From: Chaunax sp. Z400 | Lineage: Eukaryota; Chordata; Actinopteri; Lophiiformes; Chaunacidae | Reading direction: 5' to 3' | NCBI GenBank assembly: GCA_037577475.1 | Contig: JBAGJB010000173.1 | Span: 124,001 to 188,000 of the forward strand | Length of the DNA stretch: 64,000 nt | Shown: positions 15,001-29,580 of the stretch, piece by piece | How the letters are laid out: each line of letters opens with the position of its first letter | Numbering within the stretch: position 1 is the first letter of the stretch | Translations under genes and position numbers: made by a program | The notes under the pieces: generated by a model | Told to the model about the DNA's origin: nothing | What the model saw: the letters and a program-made list of their open reading frames with translations, nothing else | Databases searched by the model: none

Positions 15001-18000
15001 GGTGTTGTTGTATTGATCCTATAGGTTTTTGTTGTTGTTATATTGAGTCTATAGGTTTGTGTTGTTGTTATAATGAGCCTATAGGTTTGTGTTGTTATTG
15101 AGGCTATAGGTTTGTGTTGTTGTTCTATTGAGCCTATAGGTTTGTGTTGTTGTTATAATGAGCCTATAGGTTTGTGTTGTTTTTGAGCCTATAGGTTTGT
15201 GTTGTTGTTATATTGAGCCTATAGGTTTGTGTGTGGTGACATTGAGCCTATAGGTTTGTCTTGTTTTTATAATGAGACTATAGGTTTGTGTTGTTGTTAT
15301 AATGAGTCTATAGGTTTATGTTGTTGTTACACTGAGCCTATAGGTTTGTGTTGTTGTTATAATGAGCCTATAGGTTTGTGCTGTTGTTCTATTGAGCCTA
15401 TAGGTTTGTGTTGTTGTTATAATGAGCCTATAGGTTTGTGTGTGGTGACATTGAGCCTATAGGTTTGTCTTGTTGTTATAATGAGCCTATAGGTTTGTGT
15501 TGTTGTTATAATGAGTCTATAGGTTTATGTTGTTGTTACACTGAGCCTATAGGTTTGTGTTGTTGTTATAATGAGCCTATAGGTTTGTGCTGTTGTTATA
15601 TTGAGCCTATAGGTTTGTGTTGTTGTCATAATGACCCTATAGGTTTGTGTTGTTGTTATATTGAGCCTATAGATTTGTGTTGTTGTTCTATTGAGAATAT
15701 AGGTGTGTGTTGCTATATTCAGCCTATAGGTTTGTGTTGTTGTTCTATTGAGCCTATAGGTTTGTGTTGTTGTTATCATGAGCCTATAGGTTTGTGTTGT
15801 TATTGAGCATATAGGTTTGTGTGTGGTGACATTGAGCCTATAGGTTTGTGTTGTTATTGAGCCTATAGGTTTGTGTTGTTATTGAGGCTATAGGTTTGTG
15901 TTGTTGTTCTATTGAGCCTATAGGTTTGTGTTGTTGTTATAATGACCCTATAGGTTTGTGTTGTTTTTGAGCCTATAGGTTTGTGTTGTTGTTATATTGA
16001 GCCTATAGGTTTGTGTGTGGTGACATTGAGCCTATAGGTTTGTCTTGTTTTTATAATGAGACTATAGGTTTGTGTTGTTGTTATAATGAGTCTATAGGTT
16101 TATGTTGTTGTTACACTGAGCCTATAGGTTTGTGTTGTTGTTATAATGAGCCTATAGGTTTGTGCTGTTGTTCTATTGAGCCTATAGGTTTGTGTTGTTG
16201 TTATAATGAGCCTATAGGTTTGTGTGTGGTGACATTGAGCCTATAGGTTTGTCTTGTTGTTATAATGAGCCTATAGGTTTGTGTTGTTGTTATAATGAGT
16301 CTATAGGTTTGTGTTGTTGTTACACTGAGCCTATAGGTTTGTGTTGTTGTTATAATGAGCCTATAGGTTTGTGCTGTTGTTATATTGAGCCTATAGGTTT
16401 GTGTTGTTGTCATAATGACCCTATAGGTTTGTGTTGTTGTTATATTGAGCCTATAGGTTTGTGTTGTTGTTGTATTGAGAATATAGGTGTGTGTTGCTAT
16501 ATTCAGCCTATAGGTTTGTGTTGTTGTTCTATTGAGCCTATAGGTTTGTGTTGTTGTTATCATGAGCCTATAGGTTTGTGTTGTTATTGAGCATATAGGT
16601 TTGTGTGTGGTGACATTGAGCCTATAGGTTTGTGTTGTTATTGAGCCTATAGGTTTGTGTTGTTGTTATAATGAGAATATAGGTTTGTGTTGCTATATTG
16701 AGCCTATAGGTTTGTGTTCTATTGATCCTATAGGTTTGTGTTGTTGTTCTATTGGTCCTATAGGTTTGTGGTGTTGTTGTATTGATCCTATAGGTTTTTG
16801 TTGTTTTTATATTGAGTCTATAGGTTTGTGTTGTTGTTATAATGGGCCTATAGGTTTGTGTTGTTATTGAGGCTATAGGTTTGTGTTGTTGTTCGATTGA
16901 GCCTATAGGTTTGTGTTGTTGTTATAATGAGCCTATAGGTTTGTGTTGTTATTGAGCCTATAGGTTTGTGTTGTTGTTATATTGAGCCTATAGGTTTGTG
17001 TTGTTGTTATATTGAGCCTATAGGTTTGTGTTGGTGTTATATTGAGCCTATAGGTTTGTGTGTGGTGACATTGAGCCTATAGGTTTGTCTTGTTGTTATA
17101 ATGAGCCTATAGGTTTGTGTTGTTGTTATAATGAGTCTATAGGTTTGTGTTGTTGTTACACTGAGCCTATAGGTATGTGTTGTTGTTATATTGAGCCTAT
17201 AGGTTTGTGTTGTTGTCATAATGACCCTATAGGTTTGTGTTGTTGTCATATTGAGCCTATAGGTTTGTGTTGTTCTATTGATCCTATAGGTTTGTGTTGT
17301 TGTTATAATGAGCCTATAGGTTTGTGTTGTTGTTCTATTGAGCCTATAGGTTTGTGTTGTTGTTATCATGAGCCTATAGGTTTGTGTTGTTATTGAGCAT
17401 ATAGGTTTGTGTGTGGTGACATTGAGCCTATAGGTTTGTGTTGTTATTGAGCCTATAGGTTTGTGTTGTTGTTATAATGAGAATATAGGTTTGTGTTGCT
17501 ATATTGAGCCTATAGGTTTGTGTTCTATTGATCCTATAGGTTTGTGTTGTTGTTCTATTGGTCCTATAGGTTTGTGTTGTTGTTCTATTGGTCCTATAGG
17601 TTTGTGGTGTTGTTGTATTGATCCTTTAGGTTTTTGTTGTTTTTATATTGAGTCTATAGGTTTGTGTTGTTATTGAGGCTATAGGTTTGTGTTGTTGTTC
17701 GATTGAGCCTATAGGTTTGTGTTGTTGTTATAATGAGCCTATAGGTTTGTGTTGTTATTGAGCCTATAGGTTTGTGTTGTTGTTCTATTAATCCTATAGG
17801 TTTGTGGTCTTGTTACATTGAGCCTATAGGTTTGTGTTGTTATATTGAGCGTAACAGCTCGTGTTGTTGTTATATTGATCCTACAGGTTTGTGTTGTTGT
17901 TATAATGATCCTCTAGGTTTGTGTTGTTGCTATATTGAGCCTATAGGTTTGTGTTGTTGTTACATTGAGCCTATAGGTTTGTGTTGTTGTTACATTGAGC

Positions 18001-21000
18001 CCATAGGTTTGTGTTGTTGTTATAATGACCCTATAGGTTTATGTTGTTGTTATAATGATCCACTAGGTTTGTGTTGTTGTTATATTGATCCACTAGTTTT
18101 GTGTTGTTGCTATATTGAGTCTATAGGTTTGTGTTGTTGTTACATTGAGCCTATAGGTTTGTGTTGTTGTTAAATTGAGCCCATAGGTTTGTGTTGTTGT
18201 CATAATGACCCTATAGGTTTGTGTTGTTATATTGACCCTATAGGTTTGTGTTGTTGTTATAATGAGTCTATAGGTTTGTGTTGTTGTTATAACGATCCTA
18301 TAGGTTTATGTGTTTGTCATATTGAGCCTATAGGTTTGTGTTGTTGTTCTAATGAGTCTATAGGTTTGTGTTGTTGTTCTAATGAGTCTATAGGTTTTAT
18401 GTTTTTGTCATATTGAGCCTATGGGTTTTTGTTGTTGTTCTATTGATCCTATAGGTTTGTGTTGTTGTTCTATTGATCCTATAGGTTTGTGGTGTTGTCA
18501 TATTGAGCTTATAGGTTTTTTTGTTGTTCTATTGATCCTATTGGTTTGTGGTGTTGTTGTATTGATCCTATAGGTTTTTGTTGTTGTTATATTGAGTCTA
18601 TAGGTTTGTGTTGTTGTTATATTGAGCCTATAGGTTTGTGTTGTTGTCATAATGACCCTATAGGTTTGTGTTGTTGTTATATTGAGCCTATAGGTTTGTG
18701 TTGTTGTTCTATTGAGAATATAGGTGTGTGTTGCTATATTCAGCCTATAGGTTTGTGTTGTTGTTACATTGAGCCTATGGTTTTGTGTTGTTGTTACATT
18801 GAGCCTATAGGTTTGTGTTTTTGTTATAATGAGCCTATAGGTTTGTGTCGTTGTTCTATTGATCCTATAGGTGTGTGTTGTTGTTCTATTGATCCTATAG
18901 GTTTGTGTTCTTGTTACATTGAGCCTATAGGTTTGTGTTGTTATACTGAGCGTAACGGCTCGTGTTGTTGTTATATTGATCCTACAGGTTTGTGTTGTTG
19001 CTATATTGAGTCTATAGGTTTGTGTTGTTGTTACATTGAGCCTATAGGTTTGTGTTGTTGTTACATTGAGCCCATAGGTTTGTGTTGTTGTCATAATGAC
19101 CCTATAGGTTTGTGTTGTTATATTGACCCTATAGGTTTGTGTTGTTGTTATAATGAGTCTATAGGTTTGTGTTGTTGTTATAACGATCCTATAGGTTTAT
19201 GTGTTTGTCATATTGAGCCTATAGGTTTGTGTTGTTGTTATAATGAGTCTATAGGTTTGTGTTGTTGTTCTAATGAATCTATAGGTTTTATGTTTTTGTC
19301 ATATTGAGCCTATAGGTTTTTGTTGTTGTTCTATTGATCCTATAGGTTTGTGTTGTTGTTCTATTGATCCTATAGGTTTGTGGTGTTGTCATATTGAGCC
19401 TATAGGTTTTTTTTATTGTTCTATTGATCCTATTGGTTTGTGGTGTTGTTGTATTGATCCTATAGGTTTTTGTTGTTGTTATATTGAGTCTATAGGTTTG
19501 TGTTGTTGTTCTATTGAGCCTATAGGTAGTGTTGTTGTTATAATGAGCCTATAGGTTTGTGTTGTTTTTGAGCCTATAGGTTTGTGTTGTTGTTATATTG
19601 AGCCTATAGGTTTGTGTTGTTGTTACATTGAGCCCATAGGTTTGTGTTGTTGTCATAATGACCCTATAGGTTTGTGTTGTTATATTGACCCTATAGGTTT
19701 GTGTTGTTGTTATAATGAGTCTATAGGTTTGTGTTGTTGTTATAACGATCCTATAGGTTTATGTGTTTGTCATATTGAGCCTATAGGTTTGTGTTGTTGT
19801 TATAATGAGGCTATAGGTTTGTGTTGTTGTTCGATTGAGCCTATAGGTTTGTGTTGTTGTTATAATGAGCCTATAGGTTTGTGTTGTTTTTGAGCCTATA
19901 GGTTTGTGTTGTTGTTATATTGAGCCTATAGGTTTGTGTGGTGACATTGAGCCTATAGGTTTGTCTTGTTGTTATAATGAGCCTATAGGTTTGTGTTGTT
20001 GTTATAATGAGTCTATAGGTTTATGTTGTTGTTACACTGAGCCTATAGGTTTGTGTTGTTGTTATAATGAGCCTATAGGTTTGTGCTGTTGTTCTATTGA
20101 GCCTATAGGTTTGTGTTGTTGTTATAATGAGCTTATCGGTTTGTGTTGTTGTTATATTGAGCCTATAGGTTTGTGTTGTTGTCATAATGACCCTATAGGT
20201 TTGTGTTGTTGTTATATTGAGCCTATAGGTTTGTGTTGTTGTTCTATTGAGAATATAGGTGTGTGTTGCTATATTCAGCCTATAGGTTTGTGTTGTTGTT
20301 ACATTGAGCCTATGGTTTTGTGTTGTTGTTACATTGAGCCTATAGGTTTGTGTTTTTGTTATAATGAGCCTATAGGTTTATGTTGTTGTTACACTGAGCC
20401 TATAGGTTTGTGTTGTTGTTATAATGAGCCTATAGGTTTGTGTCATTGTTCTATTGATCCTATAGGTGTGTGTTGTTGTTCTATTGATCCTATAGGTTTG
20501 TGTTCTTGTTACATTGAGCCTATAGGTTTGTGTTGTTATATTGAGCGTAACGGCTCGTGTTGTTGTTATATTGATCCTACAGGTTTGTGTTGTTGTTATA
20601 ATGATCCTCTAGGTTTGTGTTGTTGCTATATTGAGCCTAAAGGTTTGTGTTGTTGTTACATTGAGCCTATAGGTTTGTGTTGTTGTTACATTGAGCCCAT
20701 AGGTTTGTGTTGTTGTTATAATGAGCCCATAGGTTTGTGTTGTTGTTATAATGACCCTATAGGTTTATGTTGTTGTTATAATGATCCTCTAGGTTTGTGT
20801 TGTTGTTATATTGATCCTCTAGGTTTGTGTTGTTGCTATATTGAGCCTATAGGTTTGTGTTGTTGTTACATTGAGCCTATAGGTTTGTGTTGTTGTTACA
20901 TTGAGCCCATAGGTTTTGTTGTTGTCATAATGACCCTATAGGTTTGTGTTGTTATATTGACCCTATAGGTTTGTGTTGTTGTTATAATGAGTCTATAGGT

Positions 21001-21482
21001 TTGTGTTGTTGTTATAACGATCCTATAGGTTTATGTGTTTGTCATATTGAGCCTATAGGTTTGTGTTGTTGTTATAATGAGTCTATAGGTTTGTGTTGTT
21101 GTTCTAATGAGTCTATAGGTTTTATGTTTTTGTCATATTGATCCTATAGGTTTGTGTTGTTTTTCTATTGATCCTATAGGTTTGTGTTGTTGTTCTATTG
21201 ATCCTATAGGTTTGTGGTGTTGTCATATTGAGCCTATAGGTTTTTTTTGTTGTTCTATTGATCCTATTGGTTTGTGGTGTTGTTGTATTGATCCTATAGG
21301 TTTTTGTTGTTGTTATATTGAGTCTATAGGTTTGTGTTGTTGTTATAATGAGCCTATAGGTTTGTGTTGTTGTTCTATTGAGCCTATAGGTTTGTGTTGT
21401 TGTTCTATTGAGCCTATAGGTTTGTGTTGTTGTTCTATTGAGCCTATAGGTTTGTCTTGTTGTTATAATGAGTGTATAGGTT
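1..21482. repeat. Sat1: minisatellite, about 30-bp unit, 21.5 kb array
   Basis: Uninterrupted tandem array starting before the window. The near-invariant core is CCTATAGGTTTGTG (CCTATAGG is itself a palindrome). It is followed by a variable GT-rich spacer such as TTGTTGTTATAATGAG, giving units of 30, 27, 25 and 24 bp. The plus strand is rich in G and T and poor in C. Units of 24, 27 and 30 bp keep reading frame and 25-bp units break it, which explains the many spurious open frames on both strands. Rare marker variants recur: a core changed to CGTAACRGCTCGTG near 17849, 18948 and 20546, and CCTATAGGAAAGTG near 5338, 6544 and 9029. No gene is seen inside. Confidence 0.97.
5182..7040. repeat. 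Higher-order repeat block within Sat1
   Basis: The ordered string of unit variants at 5182-5835 recurs at 6387-7040, 1,205 bp downstream, with only a few changes. A related block starts near 8890. Similar pairs are 79-327 with 1529-1837, 12938-13246 with 14097-14405 (1,159 bp apart, same translation) and 15229-15462 with 16013-16246 (784 bp apart). The array therefore grew by duplicating multi-unit segments of about 0.8-1.5 kb, not only single units. Confidence 0.85.
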
Positions 21483-24400
21483 AATATGTGTAGTATCTAC
21501 AGTATGAATAGTATGTATAGTATAAATAGTATGTATAGTATAAATAGTATGTACAGTATGTAGAGTATGTATAGTATGTGTAGTATGTACAATATGAATA
21601 GTATGTATAGTATGCATAGTATGTACAGTATGTATAGTATGTACAGTATGAATAGTATGTACAGTATGTATAGTATGTACAGTATGAATAGTATGTACAG
21701 TATGAATAGTATGTACAGTATGTATAGTATGTACAGTATGAATAGTATGTACAGTATGTATAGTATGTACAGTATGAATAGTATGTACAGTATGTATAGT
21801 ATGTACAGTATGAATAGTATGTATAGTATGAATAGTATGTATAGTATGAATAGTATGTATAGTATGTACAGTATGAATAGTATGTATAGTATGTACAGTA
21901 TGAATAGTATGAATAGTATGTAGAGTATGTAGAGTATGTATAGTATGTATAGTATGTATAGTATAAATAGTATGTACAGTATGAATAGTATGTATAGTAT
22001 GTACAGTATGAATAGTATGTATAGTATGTATAGTATGTACAGTATGAATAGTATGTATAGTATGTACAGTATGATAGTATGTATAGTATGTACAGTATGA
22101 ATAGTATGTATAGTATGTACAGTATGAATAGTATGAATAGTATGTATAGTATGTACAGTATAAATAGTATGTACAGTATGAATAGTATGTATAGTATGTA
22201 CAGTATGAATAGTATGTATAGTATGTACAGTATGACTAGTATGTATAGTATGAATAGTATGTACAGTATGAATAGTATGTACAGTATGAATAGTATGTAC
22301 AGTATGAATAGTATGAATAGTATGTATAGTATGAATAGTAGTAGTATGTGTAGAATGAACAGTATGTATAGTATGAATAGTATGTATAGTATAAATAGTA
22401 TGTATGGCATGTATAGTATGAATAGTATGTATGGTATGCATGGTATACATAGTATGTATAGAATTTATATGTATAGTATGAATAGTATGTATAGTAGTAG
22501 TATGTGTAGAAATAATAGTATGTATAGTATGTATAGTATGAGTAGTATGTATAGAATGAATAGTATGTATAGAATGAATAGTATGTATAGTATAAATAGT
22601 ATGTTTAGTAAAAAATAGTATGTATAGTATGAATAGTATGTATAGTATGCATAGTATGTATAGTATGCACAGTATGAATAGTATGTATAGTATAAATAGT
22701 ATGTACAGTATGTACAGTATGTATAGTATGTATAGTATGAACAGTATGTACAGTATGAATAGTATGAATAGTATGTACAGTATGAATATGTATAGTATGT
22801 ACAGTATGAATAATATGTATAGTATCTACAGTATGAATAGTATGTATAGTATAAACAGTATGTTTAGTATGTATAGTATGAATAGTATGTATAGGATGTA
22901 CAGTATGAATAGTATGTATAGTATGAATAGTATGAATAGTATTTACAGTATGAATAGTATGTATAGTATGTGCAGTATAAATAGTATGTGCAGTATGAAT
23001 AGTATGTATAGTATGTATAGTATGAATAGTATGTATAGTATGTATAGTATGTACAGTATGTATAGTATGTACAGTATGTATAGTATGTACAGTATGAATA
23101 GTATGTACAGTATGAATAGTATGTATAGTATGAATAGTGTGTATAGTATGAATAGTATGTATAGTATGTACAGTATGAATAGTATGTACAGTATGTATAG
23201 TATGTACAGTATGAATAGTATGTACAGTATGAATAGTATGTATAGTACGAAGAGTATGTACAGTATGAATAGTATGTATAGTATGTACAGTATGAATAGT
23301 ATGTATAGTATGTACAGTATGAATAGTATGAATAGTAGTAGTATGTGTAGAATGAATAGTATGTATAGTATGAATAGTATGTATAGAATGAATAGTATGT
23401 ATAGTATGAATAGTATGTATAGTATGTACAGTATGAATAGTATGTATAGTATAAATAGTATGTATGGCATGTATAGTATGAATAGTATGTATGGTATGCA
23501 TGGTATGCATCGAATTTATATGTATAGTATGAATAGTATGTATAGTATGTATAGTAAAAAGTAGTATGTATAGTATGAAGAGTATGTATAGTAGTAGTAT
23601 GTGTAGAATGAATAGTATGAATAGTATGTATAGAATGAATAGTATGTATAGTATAAATAGTATGTATATGTATGTATAGTATGAATAGTATGTATAGTAT
23701 GTACAGTATGAATAGTATGTATAGTATGTACAGTATGAATAGTATGTATAGTATGAATAGTATGTATAGTATAAATAGTATGTATAGTATAAATAGTATG
23801 TACAGTATAAATAGTATGTATAGTAGGTACAGTATGTATAGTATGTATAGTATGTACAGTATGTATAGTATGTATAGTATGTACAGTATGAATAATATGT
23901 ATAGTATGTACAGTATGAATAATATGTATAGTATCTACAGTATGAATAGTATGTGTAGTATATACAGTATGTTTAGTATGAATAGTATGTATAGTATGAA
24001 TAGTATGTACAGTATGAATAGTATGTATAGTATGTACAGTATGAATAGTATGTATAGTATGTACAGTATGAATAGTATGTATAGTATGTACAGTATGAAT
24101 AGTATGTATAGTATGTACAGTATGAATAGTATGTACAGTATGTACAGTATGTACAGTATGTATAGTATGTATAGTATGAATAGTATGAACAGTATGTATA
24201 GTATGTACAGTATGTATAGCATGAATAGTATGTATAGTATGTACAGTATGAATAGTATGTACAGTATGAATAGTATGTTTAGTATGAATAGTATGTATAG
24301 TATGTATAGTATGTACAGTATGAATAGTATGAATAGTATGTACAGTATGAATAGTATGAATAGTATGTATAGTATGTATAGTACGAATAGTATGTATAGT

Positions 24401-27400
24401 ATGAGTAGTATGTATAGTATGTACAGTATGAATAGTATGTACAGTATGTACATTATGAATAGTATGAATAGTATGTACAGTATGAATAGTATGAATAGTA
24501 TGAATAGTATGTACAGTATGAATAGTATGTATAGTATAAATAGTATGTATAGTATAAATAGTATGTGTAGTATGTATAGTATAAATAGTATGTACAGTAT
24601 GTATAGTATGAATAGTATGTACAGTATGTATAGTATGAATAGTATGTATAGTATGTATAGTATGAATAATATGTATAGTATGTACAGTATGAATAGTATG
24701 TGTAGTATGAATAGTATGCATAGTATGAATAGAATTTATATGTATAGTATGTATAGTAAAAATAGTATGTATAGTATGAATAGTATGTATAGTAGTAGTA
24801 AGTGTAGAATGAATAGTATGTATAGTATGTACAGTATGAATAGTATGTACAGTATGTACATTATGAATAGTATGAATAGTATGTACAGTATGAATAGTAT
24901 GTATAGTATAAATAGTATGTATAGTATAAATAGTATGTGTAGTATGTATAGTATAAATAGTATGTACAGTATGTACAGTATGAATAGTATGTATAGTATG
25001 TACATTATGAATAGTATGAATAGTATGTACAGTATGAATAGTATGTATAGTATAAATAGTATGTATAGTATAAATAGTATGTATAGTATGTATAGTATAA
25101 ATAGTATGTACAGTATGTATAGTATGAATAGTATGTACAGTATGTATAGTATGAATAGTATGTATAGTATGTACAGTTTGAATAGTATGTATAGTATGTA
25201 CAGTATGACTAGTATGTGTAGTATGAATAGTATGCATAGTATGAATAGTATGTAGTGTATGTACAGTATGAATAGTATGTATCGTAGGAATAGTATGTAT
25301 AGTATGAATAGTATGTATAGTATGTGCAGTATGAATAGTATGCATAGTACGTATAGTATGTATAGTAGGAATAGTATGTACAGTATGAATAGTATGTATA
25401 GTATGTATAGTATGAATAGTATGTACAGTATGAATAGTATGTATAGTAAAAATAGTATGTATAGTATGAATAGTATGTATGGTATGCATGGTATGCATAG
25501 TATGAATAGAATTCATATGTATAGTATGAAGAGTATGTATAGTATGAATAGTATGTATAGTATGTATAGTATGAATAGTATGTATAGTAGTAGTATGTGT
25601 AGAATGAATAGTATGTATAGTATGAATAGTATGTATGGTATGCATGGTATGCATAGTATGTATAGAATTTATATGTATAGTATGTATAGTAAAAATAGTA
25701 TGTATAGTATGAATAGTATGTATAGTAGTAGTATGTGTAGAATGAATAGTATGTATAATATGTATAGTATGAATAGTAGTAGTATGTATAGAATGAATAG
25801 TATGTATAGTATGAATAGTATGTATAGTATGTAAAGTAAAAAATAGTATGTATAGTATGAATAGTATGTATAGTAGTAGTATGTGTAGAAATAATAGTAT
25901 GTATAGTATGTATAGTATGAATAGTATGTATAGTATGTAAAGTAAAAAATAGTATGTATAGTATGAATAGTATGTATAGTAGTAGTATGTGTAGAAATAA
26001 TAGTATGTATAGTATGTATAGTATGAATAGTATGTATAGTATGTTTAGTAAAAAATATTATGTATATGTATGTATAGTATGAATAGTATGTATAGTAAAA
26101 AATATTATGTATATGTATGTATAGTATGAATAGTATGTATAGTATGTATAGTATGTACAGTATGAATAGTATGTATAGTATAAACAGTATGTTTAGTTTG
26201 AATAGTATGTATAGTATGAATAGTATGTATAGTATGTATAGTATGTACAGTATGAATAGTATGAGTAGTATGAATAGTATGTATAGAATAAACAGTATGT
26301 TTAGTATGAATAGTATGTATAGTAGGAATAGTATGTACAGTATGAATAGTATGTATAATATGTATAGTATGAATAGTATGAATAGTATGTACAGTATGTA
26401 TAGTATGTATAGTATGAATAGTATGTATAGTATGAATAGTATGTACAGTATGAATAGTATGTTTAGTATGTTTAGTATGTACAGTATGAATAGTATGTAT
26501 AGTATGAATAGTATGTATAGTATGTACAGTATGAATAGTATGTACAGTATGAATAGTATGTATAGTATGTACAGTATGAATAGTATGTACAGTATGAATA
26601 GTATGTATAGTATGTACAGTATGAATAGTATGTATAGTTTGTACAGTGTGAATAGTATGTATAGTATGAATAGTATGTATAGTATGAGTAGTATGTATAG
26701 TATGTACAGTATGAATAGTATGTATAGTATAAATAGTATGTACAGTATGTATAGTATGAATAGTATGTACAGTATGAATAGTATGTATAGTATGTACAGT
26801 ATGAATAGTATGTATAGTATTTACAGTATGAATAGTATGTATAGAATAAACAGTATGTTTAGTATGAATCGTATGTATAGAATAAACAGTATGTTTAGTA
26901 TGTATAGTATGTATAGTATGAATAGTATGTATAGTATGCACAGTATGTACAGTATGTACAGTATGAATAGTATGTATAGTATGTACAGTATAAAAGTATG
27001 TATAGTATGTACAGTATGAATAGTATGTACAGTATGTACAGTATGAATAGTATGTACAGTATGAATAGTATGAATAGTATGTATAGTATGTATAGTATGA
27101 ATAGTATGTATAGTATGAATAGTATGTACAGTATGAATAGTATGTATAGTATGTACAGTATGAATAGTATGTACAGTATGAATAGTATGTATAGTATGTA
27201 CAGTATGAATAGTATGTATAGTATGTACAGTATGAATAGTATGTACAGTATGTACAGTATGTATAGTATGTATAGTATGAATAGTATGAATAGTATGAAC
27301 AGTATGAACAGTATGTATAGTATGTACAGTATGTATAGCATGAATAGTATGTATAGTATGTACAGTATGAATAGTATGTACAGTATGAATAGTATGTATA

Positions 27401-29580
27401 GTATGAATAGTATGTATAGTATGTATAGTATGTACAGTATGAATAGTATGAATAGTATGTACAGTATGAATAGTATGAATAGTATGTATAGTATGTATAG
27501 TACGAATAGTATGTATAGTATGAGTAGTATGTATAGTATGTACAGTATGAATAGTATGTACAGTATGTACATTATGAATAGTATGAATAGTATGTACAGT
27601 ATGAATAGTATGTATAGTATAAATAGTATGTATAGTATAAATAGTATGTGTAGTATGTATAGTATAAATAGTATGTACAGTATGTATAGTATGAATAGTA
27701 TGTACAGTATGTATAGTATGAATAGTATGTATAGTATGTATAGTATGAATAGTATGTATAGTATGTACAGTATGAATAGTATGTGTAGTATGAATAGTAT
27801 GCATAGTATGAATAGAATTTATATGTATAGTATGTATAGTAAAAATAGTATGTATAGTATGAATAGTATGTATAGTAGTAGTATGTGTAGAATGAATAGT
27901 ATGAATAGTATGTACAGTATGATTAGTATGTACAGTATGAATAGTATGTATAGTATGTACAGTATGAATAGTATGTATAGTATAAATGGTATGTATGGCA
28001 TGTATAGTATGAATAGTATGTTTGGTATGCATGGTATGCATAGTATGTATAGAATTTATATGTATAGTATGTATAGTATGTAAAGTAAAAAATAGTATGT
28101 ATAGTATGAATAGTATGTATAGTAGTAGTATGTGTAGAAATAATAGTATGTATAGTATGTATAGTATGTATAGAATGAATAGTATGTATAGTATAAATAG
28201 TATGTTTAGTAAAAAATATTATGTATATGTATGTATAGTATGAATAGTATGTATAGTATGTATAGTATGTACAGTATGAATAGTATGTATAGTATAAATA
28301 GTATAAACAGTATGTATAGTATAAACAGTATGTTTAGTATGAATAGTATGTATAGTATGAATAGTATGTATAGTATGTACAGTATGAATAGTATGTATAG
28401 TATGTACAGTATGAATAGTATGTATAGTATGTACAGTATGAATAGTATGTATAGAATAAACAGTATGTTTAGTATGAATAGTATGTATAGTAGGAATAGT
28501 ATGTACAGTATGAATAGTATGTACAGTATGAATAGTATGTATAGTATGAATAGTATGTATAGTATAAATAGTATGTATAGTATAAATAGTATGTATAGTA
28601 TAAATAGTATGTGTAGTATGTATAGTATAAGTAGTATGTACAGTATGTATAGTATGAATAGTATGTACAGTATGTATAGTATGAATAGTATGTATAGTAT
28701 GTACAGTATGAATAGTATGTGTAGTATGTACAGTATGACTAGTATGAATAGTATGTACAGTAGGAATAGTATGTATAGTAGGAATAGTATGTATAGTACG
28801 AATAGTATGTATAGTACGAATAGTATGTACAGTACGAATAGTATGTACAGTATGAGTAGTATGTATAGTATGTACAGTATGTATAGTATGTACAGTATGT
28901 ACATTATGAATAGTATGAATAGTATGTACAGTATGAATAGTATGTACAGTATGAATAGTATGTATAGTATAAATAGTATGTATAGTATAAATAGTATGTG
29001 TAGTATGTATAGTATGTGTAGTATGTATAGTATAAATAGTATGTACAGTATGTATAGTATGAATAGTATGTACAGTATGTACAGTATGAATAGTATGTAT
29101 AGTATGTACAGTATGTACAGTATGTACAGTATGAATAGTATGTATAGTAGGAATAGTATGTATAGTATGAATAGTATGTACAGTATGAATAGTATGTACA
29201 GTATGAATAGTATGTATAGTATGAATAGTATGTATAGTATGTACAGTATGAATAGTATGTACAGTATGAATAGTATGTACAGTATGAATAGTATGTACAG
29301 TATGAATAGTATTTACAGTATGAATAGTATGTATAGTATGAATAGTATGTATAGTATGTACAGTATGAATAGTATGTACAGTATGAACAGTATGAATAGT
29401 ATGAATAGTATGTATAGTATGTACAGTATGAACAGTATGTATAGTATGAACAGTATGTATAGTATGTACAGTATGAATAGTATGTATTGTATGTACAGTA
29501 TGAATAGTATGTATAGTATGTACAGTATGAATAGTATGTACAGTATGAATAGTATGTACAGTATGTATAGTATGAATACA
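21483..29580. repeat. Sat2: 9-bp minisatellite array, copy 1 (8.1 kb)
   Basis: Tandem 9-mers AGTATGTAT, AGTATGAAT and AGTATGTAC in mixed order, starting directly after the last Sat1 unit. The 9-bp period keeps frame on both strands, giving long meaningless frames. The array is punctuated by period-breaking motifs: GTAGTAGTATGTGTAGAA, GTAAAAAATAG, and a GGTATGCATGGTATGCATAG cluster followed by GAATTTATATG (near 22457, 24730, 25666, 27813 and 28050). These mark higher-order blocks; for example the order near 24393-24807 recurs near 27510-27890. The right edge joins the DUF6729-like gene at about 29580. Confidence 0.96.

Noticed and set aside
1..21482. Long open frames of the CCCYNEPIGL type (plus) and TTTQTYRLN type (minus), up to 337 codons
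   Set aside because: They follow from 24/27/30-bp units divisible by three, occur on both strands and stop at every 25-bp unit. There is no start context, domain or splice structure.
1..21482. CRISPR array, because of a repeat of about 30 bp
   Set aside because: There are no unique spacers, the repeat is contiguous, and the context is eukaryotic.
21483..29580. Open frames of MYSMNS, HTIHTV and YILFIL type up to 712 codons, also in 57712-61398
   Set aside because: A 9-bp period leaves several frames open on both strands. They are compositional artefacts with no unique sequence.
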